Of a stretch of DNA of 64,000 nucleotides, positions 30,475 through 38,049 are shown piece by piece (the first letter of the stretch is position 1; each line of letters begins with the position of its first letter). Source of the stretch: a beta proteobacterium CB (lineage in GTDB: Bacteria; Pseudomonadota; Gammaproteobacteria; Burkholderiales; Burkholderiaceae). Location: the NCBI GenBank assembly GCA_000342265.1, contig CP004348.1:1240001-1304000 (forward strand), read 5' to 3'. The notes under the pieces were generated by a model. It did not search any database, was not told the origin of the DNA, and saw only the letters and a program-made list of their open reading frames with translations. The translations under genes and the position numbers were made by a program.

Positions 30475-30608
30475 CAAAGCCGGAGAGATACTCTCTTTCA
30501 TGAAAAAACCATATCAGCTTGCGTGTTCTTTTGTTCCCTCTCGTTTGGGACCTCCTTTAGGGCAGGAGCAAGCGGACAGCCGGGAAAGACCGGCATTTCA
30601 TTTTTTAA
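30475..30608 (+). ncRNA. Candidate structured RNA
   Basis: Between the VWA gene and a convergent hypothetical, several helices can be drawn by eye. GAGAG-ATA-CTCTC lies at 30483-30495. The outer stem GCTTGC/GCAAGC (30517-30522 with 30568-30573) encloses a GTTCCC/GGGAC hairpin (30533-30538 with 30547-30551) and CTCC/GGAG. A terminator hairpin ends it at 30579-30594. The spacing and closing terminator suggest a discrete small RNA or a leader. No known class was recognised (no retron reverse transcriptase follows, and no tmRNA or 6S features). The reality of the RNA is an inference. Confidence 0.4.
30579..30606 (+). terminator. Intrinsic terminator after the VWA gene / candidate RNA
   Basis: The 5-bp GC-only stem GCCGG / CCGGC with loop GAAAGA is followed by ATTTCATTTTTT. 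Confidence 0.65.
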
Positions 30609-30646
30609 TAAGGAAAAAGAATGGAAGCTCCAATAAAATTAATCCG

Positions 30647-31462
30647 TCAGCCTGTCTTAAATACATCCCTTAACTTTAAGAGCTGATCTTGCATTTTTCC
30701 AGGCAATTTAGGCCGAACTGCTTTAACCTTTTTATCCTCGCTTTTACCTCTTTCAGAATTAGGCTCTCTTTTACTTTTGAAATTTTTTCCTGATCTATGA
30801 TTCGATGGGTTTTGCTGTATTACTCGAGCCACGACCTTTGGGGGAGGGGATGACCCACCTAAAACAGATTCCATCAGTTCAGATTGATATTTTTTTACGA
30901 TAAATTCAAGCAGGTAACTCTCAGAGTCAGGTTTAAATGTTAGCAATCTAATTTCTGAGTCAGTTTCTTTGATAAAAAAAGGGAAATCGGTGGTTATTCC
31001 CTCCAATCTTGTGAAGAAGCTTCGCTTTTGATCATTTATATAACCGACTATTTCTGAGATACGTTTTTTTAAATCTACTTTGAATAAACCCTCAACCAAG
31101 AAAGGCTTCCACTGGCTATTTACATAATATTGAGTAGAGAAGTCCATGGATTGAGGCCTTACAAAATTATTGGCTGGAATTGATTTATTTGGACTAGTGG
31201 TACATGGATGCTTGGGCCATGGCGGCCCTAATTCGTCGAAAAAAACACGTCCATTACTGGGGGATCTATAAAAAAATACAGGATTTCCGCACTCTGGACA
31301 TTTGGCGTTTGGAATTGTGCAGCTAACCAAGAACTCGTTGTAAGTTTTGAATTTAGGTTGCATTACATGCAGGGAGACATTACCTAAAGACCTTCTTCCA
31401 GAATGTCCTTCACCTCCCCATCCACAGGTGCAGTCAATGGAGTGATTCCATGCATTACACAT
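30647..31462 (-). CDS. Hypothetical protein with zinc-binding cysteine motifs
   Basis: The function of this 271-residue protein is not recognised. The N-terminus has CNAWNHSIDCTCGWGGEGH, and a second cluster CPECGNPVFFYRSPSNGR is followed by PPWPKHPC, consistent with one or two zinc ribbons. The remainder is a beta-rich middle region and a basic C-terminal tail (FKSKREPNSERGKSEDKKVK). The start ATG at 31460-31462 begins right before the first cysteine. It is convergent with the VWA gene and separate from the genes to its right by a 47-base gap. The Zn motifs and basic tail suggest nucleic-acid binding, but this is only inference. Confidence 0.7.
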   Translation of the reverse strand: MCNAWNHSIDCTCGWGGEGHSGRRSLGNVSLHVMQPKFKTYNEFLVSCTIPNAKCPECGNPVFFYRSPSNGRVFFDELGPPWPKHPCTTSPNKSIPANNFVRPQSMDFSTQYYVNSQWKPFLVEGLFKVDLKKRISEIVGYINDQKRSFFTRLEGITTDFPFFIKETDSEIRLLTFKPDSESYLLEFIVKKYQSELMESVLGGSSPPPKVVARVIQQNPSNHRSGKNFKSKREPNSERGKSEDKKVKAVRPKLPGKMQDQLLKLRDVFKTG

Positions 31463-31509
31463 TTAATATCAACCTCGTTTATTGATAAATAATTGCACTA
31501 ATATTCACG

Positions 31510-31887
31510 CTACCTTAGCATACCTGCCACTTCACCCGTCTCAGTTCCCTTAAGAAATACGGACCTGGTTCTCTTATCAGATTCAAGCCAATCACACTTC
31601 ATGGTGGGTCCCCCAAACATACCTTCGTAAACACAGACATCCTGCCAGCATTTTTTGCTATCTTCCTCGCGATAACACTCAAAACCCATCTCCTGCCAAC
31701 TTTCGACCAAAGACGAAATATCTCTTGGATTCATTGCGCCATTTCGAAATAAATACTGGTCATACCAAACGCGGCCACCAATAAGATGCTCATGATCTCT
31801 TAAGCACTGCTCCCACCCTCCGGGATATTTATCCCTAATAATATGAATAGGAACAATAAAGTCGATAAATTCTGTAGCTATGGCCAT
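31510..31887 (-). CDS. Hypothetical protein
   Basis: This 125-residue protein has no signal peptide. It contains FIVPIHIIRDKYPGGWEQCL near the start and several aromatic and cysteine residues (ECYREEDSKKCWQDVCVYEG). It resembles small conserved hypothetical proteins seen across proteobacteria, possibly immunity- or stress-related, but no family name is assigned. It lies 17 bases after the secreted hypothetical at 31905-32198 on the same strand, so the two may be cotranscribed. Confidence 0.7.
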   Translation of the reverse strand: MAIATEFIDFIVPIHIIRDKYPGGWEQCLRDHEHLIGGRVWYDQYLFRNGAMNPRDISSLVESWQEMGFECYREEDSKKCWQDVCVYEGMFGGPTMKCDWLESDKRTRSVFLKGTETGEVAGMLR

Positions 31888-31904
31888 ACTTTCTCCTAAA
31901 TTTA

Positions 31905-32198
31905 TTATCTGCTACGCACATACGAATTGATATAAGCTTTACGTGCAGTGACATCGCTAACGATTAGCATACCGGCATGCTGATGAATCAATGCCAGAGG
32001 TTCTTGAATCATTGCCTTGTGGGGGTTATAAATGTTTCCATTCCCGTCCCTAAGTCTGAATTTTGGCAACCCTAAAATTCTGGCACTATCCACAAATACC
32101 GCCACTGCCAGTGGTCTAGAAATTAGCAAACTTGATTTACCACTCGGCGAAACCTGTAATGGCAGCATTGTGATTAATACGAGTGCGCTGGTTAGCAT
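31905..32198 (-). CDS. Small exported hypothetical protein
   Basis: This 97-residue protein begins with a hydrophobic segment (MLTSALVLITMLPLQVSPSG) that looks like a short signal peptide. It then shows a beta-rich stretch (LLISRPLAVAVFVDSARI, FRLRDGNGNIYNPHKAMI). No family is recognised. Its start faces the WYL regulator gene across a 127-bp divergent region containing the 17-bp palindrome at 32246-32262, so it may be controlled by that regulator. Confidence 0.6.
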   Translation of the reverse strand: MLTSALVLITMLPLQVSPSGKSSLLISRPLAVAVFVDSARILGLPKFRLRDGNGNIYNPHKAMIQEPLALIHQHAGMLIVSDVTARKAYINSYVRSR

Positions 32199-32245
32199 TT
32201 GATTCCCTTCTGTATTTAATAGTTATTTCATTTTCTTGAGCCGCT

Positions 32246-32262
32246 AGCTCAAAAAATGAGCT
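32246..32262. promoter_or_regulatory. Palindromic operator, WYL regulator 1 (copy A)
   Basis: AGCTCAAAAAATGAGCT has 6-bp arms and a 5-bp spacer and lies 63 bases before the WYL gene. Its exact reverse complement occurs at 33336-33352, before the next gene. Confidence 0.65.
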
Positions 32263-32325
32263 ATAAAGGTCTTAAAGTGATAAAAACAAAAATGTGGACT
32301 ATTTGATATTTATATTGGGATTGAT

Positions 32326-33294
32326 ATGAGTAGTGTGGAGCGGCTGCACCGTATTAAGTACATGATCCAGGTTCGCAAATGCGTACCTCGTCAAGATTTT
32401 CTTGATGAACTCGAAATCTCTCCCGCGACCTTTAAACGCGACTTGGAATATCTGCGTGATCGCATGAATGCCTCGATCATCTATGACCGATCAGAGGGTG
32501 GTTATAAGTTTGAACAAGCTAGCGTATCTGAGAAGATCGAATTACCAGGACTGTGGTTTTCTGAAAAGGAAGTCACCGCCTTAGCCCTCATGCAACATCT
32601 ACTCTCATCCCAAGATAAGGGCGGTCTTATTGGCCCCCATATTGAGCCCTTGATGTCAATCATTGATGGGATCTTAGGCCAGTCATCCGCTACCTCTAAA
32701 GAGCTGCGTAAACGCATTAAGGTCTTTGGAATGGCCTCACGCAAAAGCTCGATTGAAAACTTTGAAGAAATTGGTAGCGCCCTACTCAAACGTGAGCGCC
32801 TACACATTGCGTATTACTCCAAGGGCACCAATCAAACCACAGAGCGCGAGATCTCCCCTCAGCGCCTCATTCATTATCGGGATAATTGGTATCTAGATGC
32901 CTACTGCCATCTACGTAATGAACTACGTAGCTTTGCAGTTGATGGAATTAAATCAGCCGCATTAACCAACAAAAAAACGGATGACATTTCCGAAAAAGAG
33001 CTTCATGAAAACTTTGCCGAAAGTTATGGCATCTTCTCCGGAAAGGCAACCCAAAGAGCAAAGCTACGGTTTTCCCCAGAGCGCGCCCGCTGGGTTTCTG
33101 GAGAGCAGTGGCATGGGCAACAAACTGGCAAATTTGACGACAAAGGCTTTTACATCTTGGAGTTTGATTACAACCAAGATCCCGAGCTAGTCATGGATAT
33201 TTTGAAACATGGCTCTGAAGTTGAGGTTTTGGCACCAGCAAGCCTTAAAACCAAGGTGGTTAATGAACTCAAAAAGGCGCTGTCAAAATATTAG
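32326..33294 (+). CDS. WYL-domain transcriptional regulator (YafY/BrxR/CapW type), copy 1
   Basis: The 322-residue protein has an N-terminal winged HTH (ERLHRIKYMIQ through ATFKRDLEYLRDRM), a WYL domain (about 150-215, ISPQRLIHYRDNWYLDAYCH) and a C-terminal WCX-like segment (LRFSPERARWVSGEQWHGQQ). This architecture is shared with BrxR and CapW, repressors of phage-defence operons that respond to a ligand through the WYL domain. It is flanked on both sides by identical palindromes, indicating autoregulation and control of the adjacent repeat-protein gene. The second WYL gene at 35758 is a clear paralogue (shared SPQRL-YRDNWYLDA and RARWVS motifs). Confidence 0.9.
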   Translation: MSSVERLHRIKYMIQVRKCVPRQDFLDELEISPATFKRDLEYLRDRMNASIIYDRSEGGYKFEQASVSEKIELPGLWFSEKEVTALALMQHLLSSQDKGGLIGPHIEPLMSIIDGILGQSSATSKELRKRIKVFGMASRKSSIENFEEIGSALLKRERLHIAYYSKGTNQTTEREISPQRLIHYRDNWYLDAYCHLRNELRSFAVDGIKSAALTNKKTDDISEKELHENFAESYGIFSGKATQRAKLRFSPERARWVSGEQWHGQQTGKFDDKGFYILEFDYNQDPELVMDILKHGSEVEVLAPASLKTKVVNELKKALSKY

Positions 33295-33335
33295 GCTACA
33301 TGGACTAAATATATTTTCTATTAGCCGATGATGCT

Positions 33336-33352
33336 AGCTCATTTTTTGAGCT
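33336..33352. promoter_or_regulatory. Palindromic operator, WYL regulator 1 (copy B)
   Basis: AGCTCATTTTTTGAGCT is the exact reverse complement of the site at 32246-32262 and is also preceded by GCT. It lies 42 bases before the start of the heptapeptide-repeat protein. Confidence 0.65.
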
Positions 33353-33394
33353 TAAGACTCCCTAAGATAGAGTCATAGCACATAGGAGAGAGTA

Positions 33395-33703
33395 ATGAAA
33401 AAATTAATTGCAATGGCACTTATTGGATTGACATTGAATAGTTTTGCTCAGACTGCCAACTGGAACAGCAGCCCACTGAATTATCAAAATAGCGAACTGA
33501 ACTATAACAATAGCCCTTTAAACTATCAAAACAGTCCGCTCAATTACCAAAACAGCCCATTAAATTACAACTCAAGCAATGGGGTTTATGACAATAGTGG
33601 CAATCGAATTGGTTATGAAGTTCAATCACCGCAGGGCGTGACCAATATTTTTGATAACAACGGCAATCGGATTGGCTACTCACCAAGCCAAAGGTCAAAA
33701 TAA
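33395..33703 (+). CDS. Secreted heptapeptide-repeat protein (SPLNYQN type)
   Basis: This 102-residue protein has a signal peptide (MKKLIAMALIGLTLNSFAQ, cleavage about residue 19). Five consecutive heptads of the form S-P/E-L-N-Y-Q/N-N follow (residues 26-60). Two copies of a motif like NGVYDNSGNRIGY then occur (62-74 and about 85-95), resembling YD-type turns. A strong ribosome binding site (AGGAGAG at 33384-33390) precedes the ATG. The putative WYL operator lies upstream. A larger relative with the same two-part layout is at 43444-43995. The product should be periplasmic or extracellular. Function is unknown. Confidence 0.8.
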   Translation: MKKLIAMALIGLTLNSFAQTANWNSSPLNYQNSELNYNNSPLNYQNSPLNYQNSPLNYNSSNGVYDNSGNRIGYEVQSPQGVTNIFDNNGNRIGYSPSQRSK

Positions 33704-33868
33704 AATATGGGCAAGACTTAGATCACGATAAATCTATTTCGTATAAGTCTAACCGCGTATCAATTGTCCATTAAAACCTAAGTTTTCCAAGATTACACAA
33801 TTATAGGAATTAGCCACTACCGCTCTATTGAGATCAACATCGGTATGTTAATTAGAGTATTGGCGTCA

Positions 33869-35608
33869 TTAAAGATCAAAGCTTCTTACCTGACCATTTT
33901 TAACGCTTTGATCCATGAAAAGATTAATCAAGTCCGCAAGACGTTGGCGGCGATACTCTAAGAACTTGCCAAAATTGCCGATCTCACGCATTTCCAACCC
34001 TAGTGGTATGGCTTGTTTTAATAACACATCACCACCCTGGGTATCCACGATTTCCTGGAAGTAGATATTAGGCGCTTTATTAGAAATATTACGATTGGCT
34101 TTGCCGCTAATAAAAGCCATATTGGAGATCTCATTAATATCAGCGCCATCAAAACCAGCTTTCTGGAGTAAAGATTTCGGAAAAATATGGTGATACTCAA
34201 TTAAATGGCTATGACCCTGATGAAACAGAGAGAGTCCCAGGCCTGTATTCCAATCTACTGCATTGGAATATTTCAGCGCCAGATAACTTAGCGAGAATAA
34301 GAAACTGCGCTGTCCGCGTCCAGCCAAATCCCGAGGTTCAACATTAATACGTCCAAAGCGTTGCTCAAGCATTTGCACCAAATCACCAAAATTTCCGCCA
34401 TCAAGCAATACGCGTAAATCCGCATCCAAGCTAGATTCACTTGATCCTGAGAAATGCCCTTTAATACCGCCAGCAAAGAGCCATTGGAGCATCTGACTTG
34501 AGTCACTGGGGGCTAACTTATAGCCCTTCAGATCACCATACACTGCAATTGGAATTAAATAATATGGCGATGCAAGCAAGGACATGCCTTCAATGCCGGC
34601 ATTTTGCTTGAGAAAATTAATAGCGTAATCGATTCCATTCTTGGTTTTCTCCCAACTACTCTGAAGCTTTGCCAGCGGAATCGTGCTTACCGTTCTAAAG
34701 CGAGATTGTCCGGTAGCAAAGACTACCAGCAACCGAACTAACAATCCCGTATCGATATAAAAATTGCTTTGCTCTTCACAGCTATTTGAAAAATCCTCAA
34801 AGGTAGTAAGCGACCCAGGCCACTTAGCGGTAATTTGCGCTAAAGCCAAATCTGATCCCTTAAGCTTGGCGCCTAATGAGTTCACCCGCACGAAGATTTC
34901 TGCCACCTCTTCATAAGAGAGGTTGCGCGGCAAAATTTCCATGGTGTAAAGATAATCTTTGATGGCTCGCAGGCGATTTAAACGATTCAAATAGACCGCA
35001 AACTGCGGATCATTTGGTGAGCTCACCAAATCCTTGACCAGCTCCCAATCATTTTGGCTAGCAAAGACTTTAGAAACACTCACCCAATTCGGGCGATTTA
35101 ATATTTGACTAGATGCAACCGCAAAGACACGACCATTCAATCTCTGTAAAACATTCTCACCACGCTCATCATCCGATCCCTCATCGACTTCCGCGCCCTC
35201 CTCACTGCCATTAGCATCATCTTCCACCTCGAGAAGATCTACAGGAGGCCCTTCAGGATGATTTAAGTTAAAAGCAATATCAATTGGCCTTTGGCGGTTG
35301 CGAACCTCAATAGGCTTTCCTGAAAGCACCGCAGTCAATGATGTTAAACGCTGCTGACCGTCAAGCAATAGCTTCTGAGTGGCAAATGCATTGGAATTTT
35401 GCAGAACCTGTAAATCTCTGGGCTGCTGTTCAGCATCAGTTTCCCAAACAAGAATTGTCCCCGATGGGTAGCCACGATATAGAGAATCTAATAAGTCCCG
35501 GACTCGAGTGGATGTCCAAACATAGCGACGCTGCATCTCAGGGAGTCGCAATTCTCCGCGCTCAATCATTTGCACTAAATCTAAGACACGGGTTTCCTGC
35601 TTTGGCAT
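33869..35608 (-). CDS. DUF262-DUF1524 protein, GmrSD-like (type IV restriction family)
   Basis: The 579-residue protein joins an N-terminal DUF262 domain with the ParB/sulfiredoxin-like motif DGQQRLTSL (DGQQR at 83-87) to a C-terminal HNH-type DUF1524 region with HHIFPKSLL (about 473) and downstream Asn residues (ISNMAFISGKANRNISNKAP). This is the layout of GmrSD and BrxU nucleases that cut modified phage DNA using NTP. A long acidic stretch (EVEDDANGSEEGAEVDEGSD) interrupts the N-terminal part near residue 130. It is followed on the same strand by nothing close and lies between two WYL regulators, suggesting regulated defence. GmrSD-like activity is inferred from motifs. Confidence 0.82.
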   Translation of the reverse strand: MPKQETRVLDLVQMIERGELRLPEMQRRYVWTSTRVRDLLDSLYRGYPSGTILVWETDAEQQPRDLQVLQNSNAFATQKLLLDGQQRLTSLTAVLSGKPIEVRNRQRPIDIAFNLNHPEGPPVDLLEVEDDANGSEEGAEVDEGSDDERGENVLQRLNGRVFAVASSQILNRPNWVSVSKVFASQNDWELVKDLVSSPNDPQFAVYLNRLNRLRAIKDYLYTMEILPRNLSYEEVAEIFVRVNSLGAKLKGSDLALAQITAKWPGSLTTFEDFSNSCEEQSNFYIDTGLLVRLLVVFATGQSRFRTVSTIPLAKLQSSWEKTKNGIDYAINFLKQNAGIEGMSLLASPYYLIPIAVYGDLKGYKLAPSDSSQMLQWLFAGGIKGHFSGSSESSLDADLRVLLDGGNFGDLVQMLEQRFGRINVEPRDLAGRGQRSFLFSLSYLALKYSNAVDWNTGLGLSLFHQGHSHLIEYHHIFPKSLLQKAGFDGADINEISNMAFISGKANRNISNKAPNIYFQEIVDTQGGDVLLKQAIPLGLEMREIGNFGKFLEYRRQRLADLINLFMDQSVKNGQVRSFDL

Positions 35609-35757
35609 TCCTCAGTCCTTTATACGGTCTAAATAGTAATAATAACTATACGCTGATTACGATTAATCTCTTAATATTCATACAATCTAATAGACCCCAA
35701 ACTCCAAGCATTTTTGAGAACTATGATCGCAATTGCAAGCAACCAAAAGGTTCATTA

Positions 35758-36738
35758 TTAGCCATGATAAATGGCTACTGTCTTTACCAAGAGCTCAATC
35801 ACATGGCTTCTTAGAGCAGGGGGATCCACCACCTCAACTTCAGCGCCTTGGCGCAAAATATCCAGAGTCAACTCCCTCTCATCGCTATAAGGAATTTCTA
35901 ATAGGTAAGAGCCATCCTCCATCACTTCGCCACGCTGCTTGGGGTGCCATAGCTCTTTAGAAACCCACCGGGCTCTAAAGGGCGTAAATTTGAGCTTAGC
36001 AATTTGATATTTTTTGCCGGCAAAGATCCCATAAGAAGATTCCAATTCGGACACTAAAACATTCTCATCAACTGATACAGCAGACTTCTCTAACCCCTTT
36101 ACCGTCTCGATGGCGTCCAGAGAGAATGTTCGCAGGTCATCACGATCATGACAAAAAGCATCTAAGTACCAGTTATCGCGGTAGTACACCAGTCGCTGGG
36201 GTGATACCTCGCGTTCACTGACGGTCTCGTTGTATCTTTGCAGATACCGAATATAAATTCGCTTTCTCGCCAATAGAGCATTGGCGATTAATTCAAAATA
36301 GGCTGGCGATGTTCTACGTCTGGCTAAACTGACAATCTGAATTCTCTTGGCAACCTCTTTCAGAGAAAAACTGCTTTCATCTAGCAACTTTTCTAAGCGA
36401 CTACGAATAGGGTTAACCTGTGCATTCACCATGCCATTAGGTTCAATATTTTTTAATAGCTCAATAACCGATAACCAAGAATAAATCTCAGCATCGTTTA
36501 ACCAAAGGCCAGGAAGCGCCGTTAAAGACTCCTTACCGTTTGCCTTGATATTAAGGGTATAGCCTTTGAGATCCGCATTCCACTCAATAGGCGTACCCAA
36601 GCGATCCCGCAAATACTCCAGATCCCGTCTAAAAGTTGCCCGCGAAACTTCAAGTACCTTTAAAAATTGTTCAGCGGTAACGACTTGGCGCTCTTCCAAC
36701 AATTTTTGAATCTTATAAAACCGTTCCGTTCTATCCAT
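35758..36738 (-). CDS. WYL-domain transcriptional regulator (YafY/BrxR/CapW type), copy 2
   Basis: The 326-residue protein starts with a winged HTH (ATFRRDLEYLRDRLGTPIEW), then a WYL domain (VSPQRLVYYRDNWYLDAFCH) and a WCX-like C-terminus (FTPFRARWVSKELWHPKQ). It is paralogous to the regulator at 32326-33294. It lies 149 bases upstream of the GmrSD-like gene on the same strand and is divergent from the beta-barrel gene at 36865. A 17-bp palindrome with the same 6-5-6 geometry but different arms sits in that divergent region, so the two paralogues probably recognise different sites. Confidence 0.9.
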   Translation of the reverse strand: MDRTERFYKIQKLLEERQVVTAEQFLKVLEVSRATFRRDLEYLRDRLGTPIEWNADLKGYTLNIKANGKESLTALPGLWLNDAEIYSWLSVIELLKNIEPNGMVNAQVNPIRSRLEKLLDESSFSLKEVAKRIQIVSLARRRTSPAYFELIANALLARKRIYIRYLQRYNETVSEREVSPQRLVYYRDNWYLDAFCHDRDDLRTFSLDAIETVKGLEKSAVSVDENVLVSELESSYGIFAGKKYQIAKLKFTPFRARWVSKELWHPKQRGEVMEDGSYLLEIPYSDERELTLDILRQGAEVEVVDPPALRSHVIELLVKTVAIYHG

Positions 36739-36809
36739 TAATCCGCCTTGCGCCCTCGTTATGAAATTTATTGAGATTTATTTCATTCTGAGTAGTCACA
36801 GTCTCATGG

Positions 36810-36826
36810 GGTGAGCCTGACTCACC
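36810..36826. promoter_or_regulatory. Palindromic operator, WYL regulator 2
   Basis: GGTGAG-CCTGA-CTCACC is a perfect 6-bp inverted repeat with a 5-bp spacer in the region between the second WYL gene and the beta-barrel gene, 38 bases before the latter. A second, looser inverted repeat ATGAAAT/ATTTCAT lies nearer the WYL gene (36759-36785 region). Confidence 0.5.
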
Positions 36827-36864
36827 GCAAAAATGAATTCTTCTTAATTTTTATAAGGATTGAT

Positions 36865-37554
36865 ATGAAAAGGCTGGGTATATATACAGTAGTAGCTGGA
36901 TTATTGTCAGTTGGTTCCATTGCCACTGCAAATGCACAATCTAAATTTGAAGGCGCCTATGGCCAACTCGGCATTGGTTATGAAAACATCACGCCAACAT
37001 TTAACTCTAGCGGATTAAATATTGTGGGCGTAGGAACTGCTCCGATTAGCACAAACGTTTCAAGCCAAGGTAGCGTAATGGGCGTTGTCACTATTGGCTA
37101 TATGGCCCCCATAACCAAAGACTTTTTGCTTGGAATCGGCGCTGAATACAACCCATTTAATTCACAGTCTGGCAATTACAACTATGGCGTAGGCAATGTG
37201 AGAGTAAATGGAACATACCAGTCCCAAAACCAATACAACATTTTCCTTTCACCAGCAACTCCAGTTGGTACAGATGGTTTGCTTTACGGAAAAGTTGGCT
37301 ACACGGGTACCTCTGTAAAAGCTACCGAAGGTGGCACTTCAAATACCCAAAATCTTACAGGCTACTCGCTTGGACTTGGGTATAAGCAAATCATACAAGG
37401 CGGCTTATATGGGTTCGGTGAGTTGAACTACATGAGCTATAGCAATAACACCAACTCGTACAGTGGTGTTGCAGGTGGTTACGCTTATAACTACTCGATG
37501 ACTTCTAGCGCAAATGTATTTAACGCGGTTGTTGGTATTGGTTACAAGTTTTAA
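36865..37554 (+). CDS. Outer-membrane beta-barrel protein
   Basis: This 229-residue protein has a signal peptide (MKRLGIYTVVAGLLSVGSIA through ATANAQ, cleaved about residue 24). Alternating aromatic-rich strands follow, ending in the terminal aromatic residue F (NAVVGIGYKF), a hallmark of outer-membrane barrels. Strands such as AYGQLGIGYENI, GVVTIGYMAPI and YSLGLGYKQI fit an 8-stranded OmpX/OmpW-like barrel. The ATG at 36865 with AAGGAT upstream is chosen over a GTG at 36811, which would add a non-signal extension overlapping the operator. A terminator follows at 37565. Ligand or function is unknown. Confidence 0.82.
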   Translation: MKRLGIYTVVAGLLSVGSIATANAQSKFEGAYGQLGIGYENITPTFNSSGLNIVGVGTAPISTNVSSQGSVMGVVTIGYMAPITKDFLLGIGAEYNPFNSQSGNYNYGVGNVRVNGTYQSQNQYNIFLSPATPVGTDGLLYGKVGYTGTSVKATEGGTSNTQNLTGYSLGLGYKQIIQGGLYGFGELNYMSYSNNTNSYSGVAGGYAYNYSMTSSANVFNAVVGIGYKF

Positions 37555-37564
37555 GCAATAAGCT

Positions 37565-37590
37565 AAAGGGGATGCACATCCCCTTTTTTC
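37565..37590 (+). terminator. Terminator after the beta-barrel gene
   Basis: AAAGGGGAT / ATCCCCTTT form a 9-bp stem with loop GCAC and are followed by a T run. The element starts 10 bases after the stop codon. Confidence 0.8.
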
Positions 37591-37614
37591 TTTCTCATTT
37601 TTGAAATTGGTCCC

Positions 37615-38037
37615 ATGAAAAAATCGCTCTTCATCACCCTCTTGTCCGGCCTTGCATTAATTACTCTATCTGGGTGCTATCCAACATCCCTAGTAGATCA
37701 ACAAAAGGATATGAACGCTGCCAAAGGGGAAGGCAATAGCCTCTCCATTGCCAAGGTTCAAAAAGAAATCAAGGTGGGTATGAGTTCATCTGATGTGGTC
37801 TCTGTGCTGGGCTCACCCAATATGGTTACCACCGACGAAAAGCGACGTGAATCTTGGGTGTATGACAAGGTATCTACGGAAGGTATGGCCTCTACCTCGG
37901 CAGGACGTGGCTTTTTGTGGTTTCCATCGGATCGCAATGCTACCGCCAGCAGAACTCAAAAGACTTTAACGATTGTTATCAAGTTTGATGAAAAAGGTAT
38001 GGTTAGAGACTTTGCCTACAACACCTCTAAATTTTAA
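37615..38037 (+). CDS. BamE/SmpA-like lipoprotein
   Basis: This 140-residue protein has a lipoprotein signal (LITLSGCYP, modified Cys about residue 21). Its domain has the SmpA/OmlA pattern IKVGMSSSDVVSVLGSPNM followed by RRESWVYDK, as in BamE-like small lipoproteins. It is probably the first gene of a three-lipoprotein operon ending at the terminator at 39112. It is unlikely to be the core BamE because of its island location; a role in envelope remodelling is inference. Confidence 0.82.
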   Translation: MKKSLFITLLSGLALITLSGCYPTSLVDQQKDMNAAKGEGNSLSIAKVQKEIKVGMSSSDVVSVLGSPNMVTTDEKRRESWVYDKVSTEGMASTSAGRGFLWFPSDRNATASRTQKTLTIVIKFDEKGMVRDFAYNTSKF

Positions 38038-38049
38038 AGAGTGAACCCA

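Noticed and set aside
30475..30608. Retron msr-msd RNA
   Set aside because: No reverse transcriptase gene follows; the downstream gene is on the opposite strand and has no RT motifs.
33470..33580. CRISPR-like repeat array
   Set aside because: The repeats are in-frame heptapeptide codons (21 bases each, contiguous) in a secreted protein gene; there are no spacers.
36811..36864. Longer start (GTG 36811) for the beta-barrel protein
   Set aside because: It would put a charged extension before a clear signal peptide and start inside the palindromic operator; ATG 36865 has a good ribosome site.
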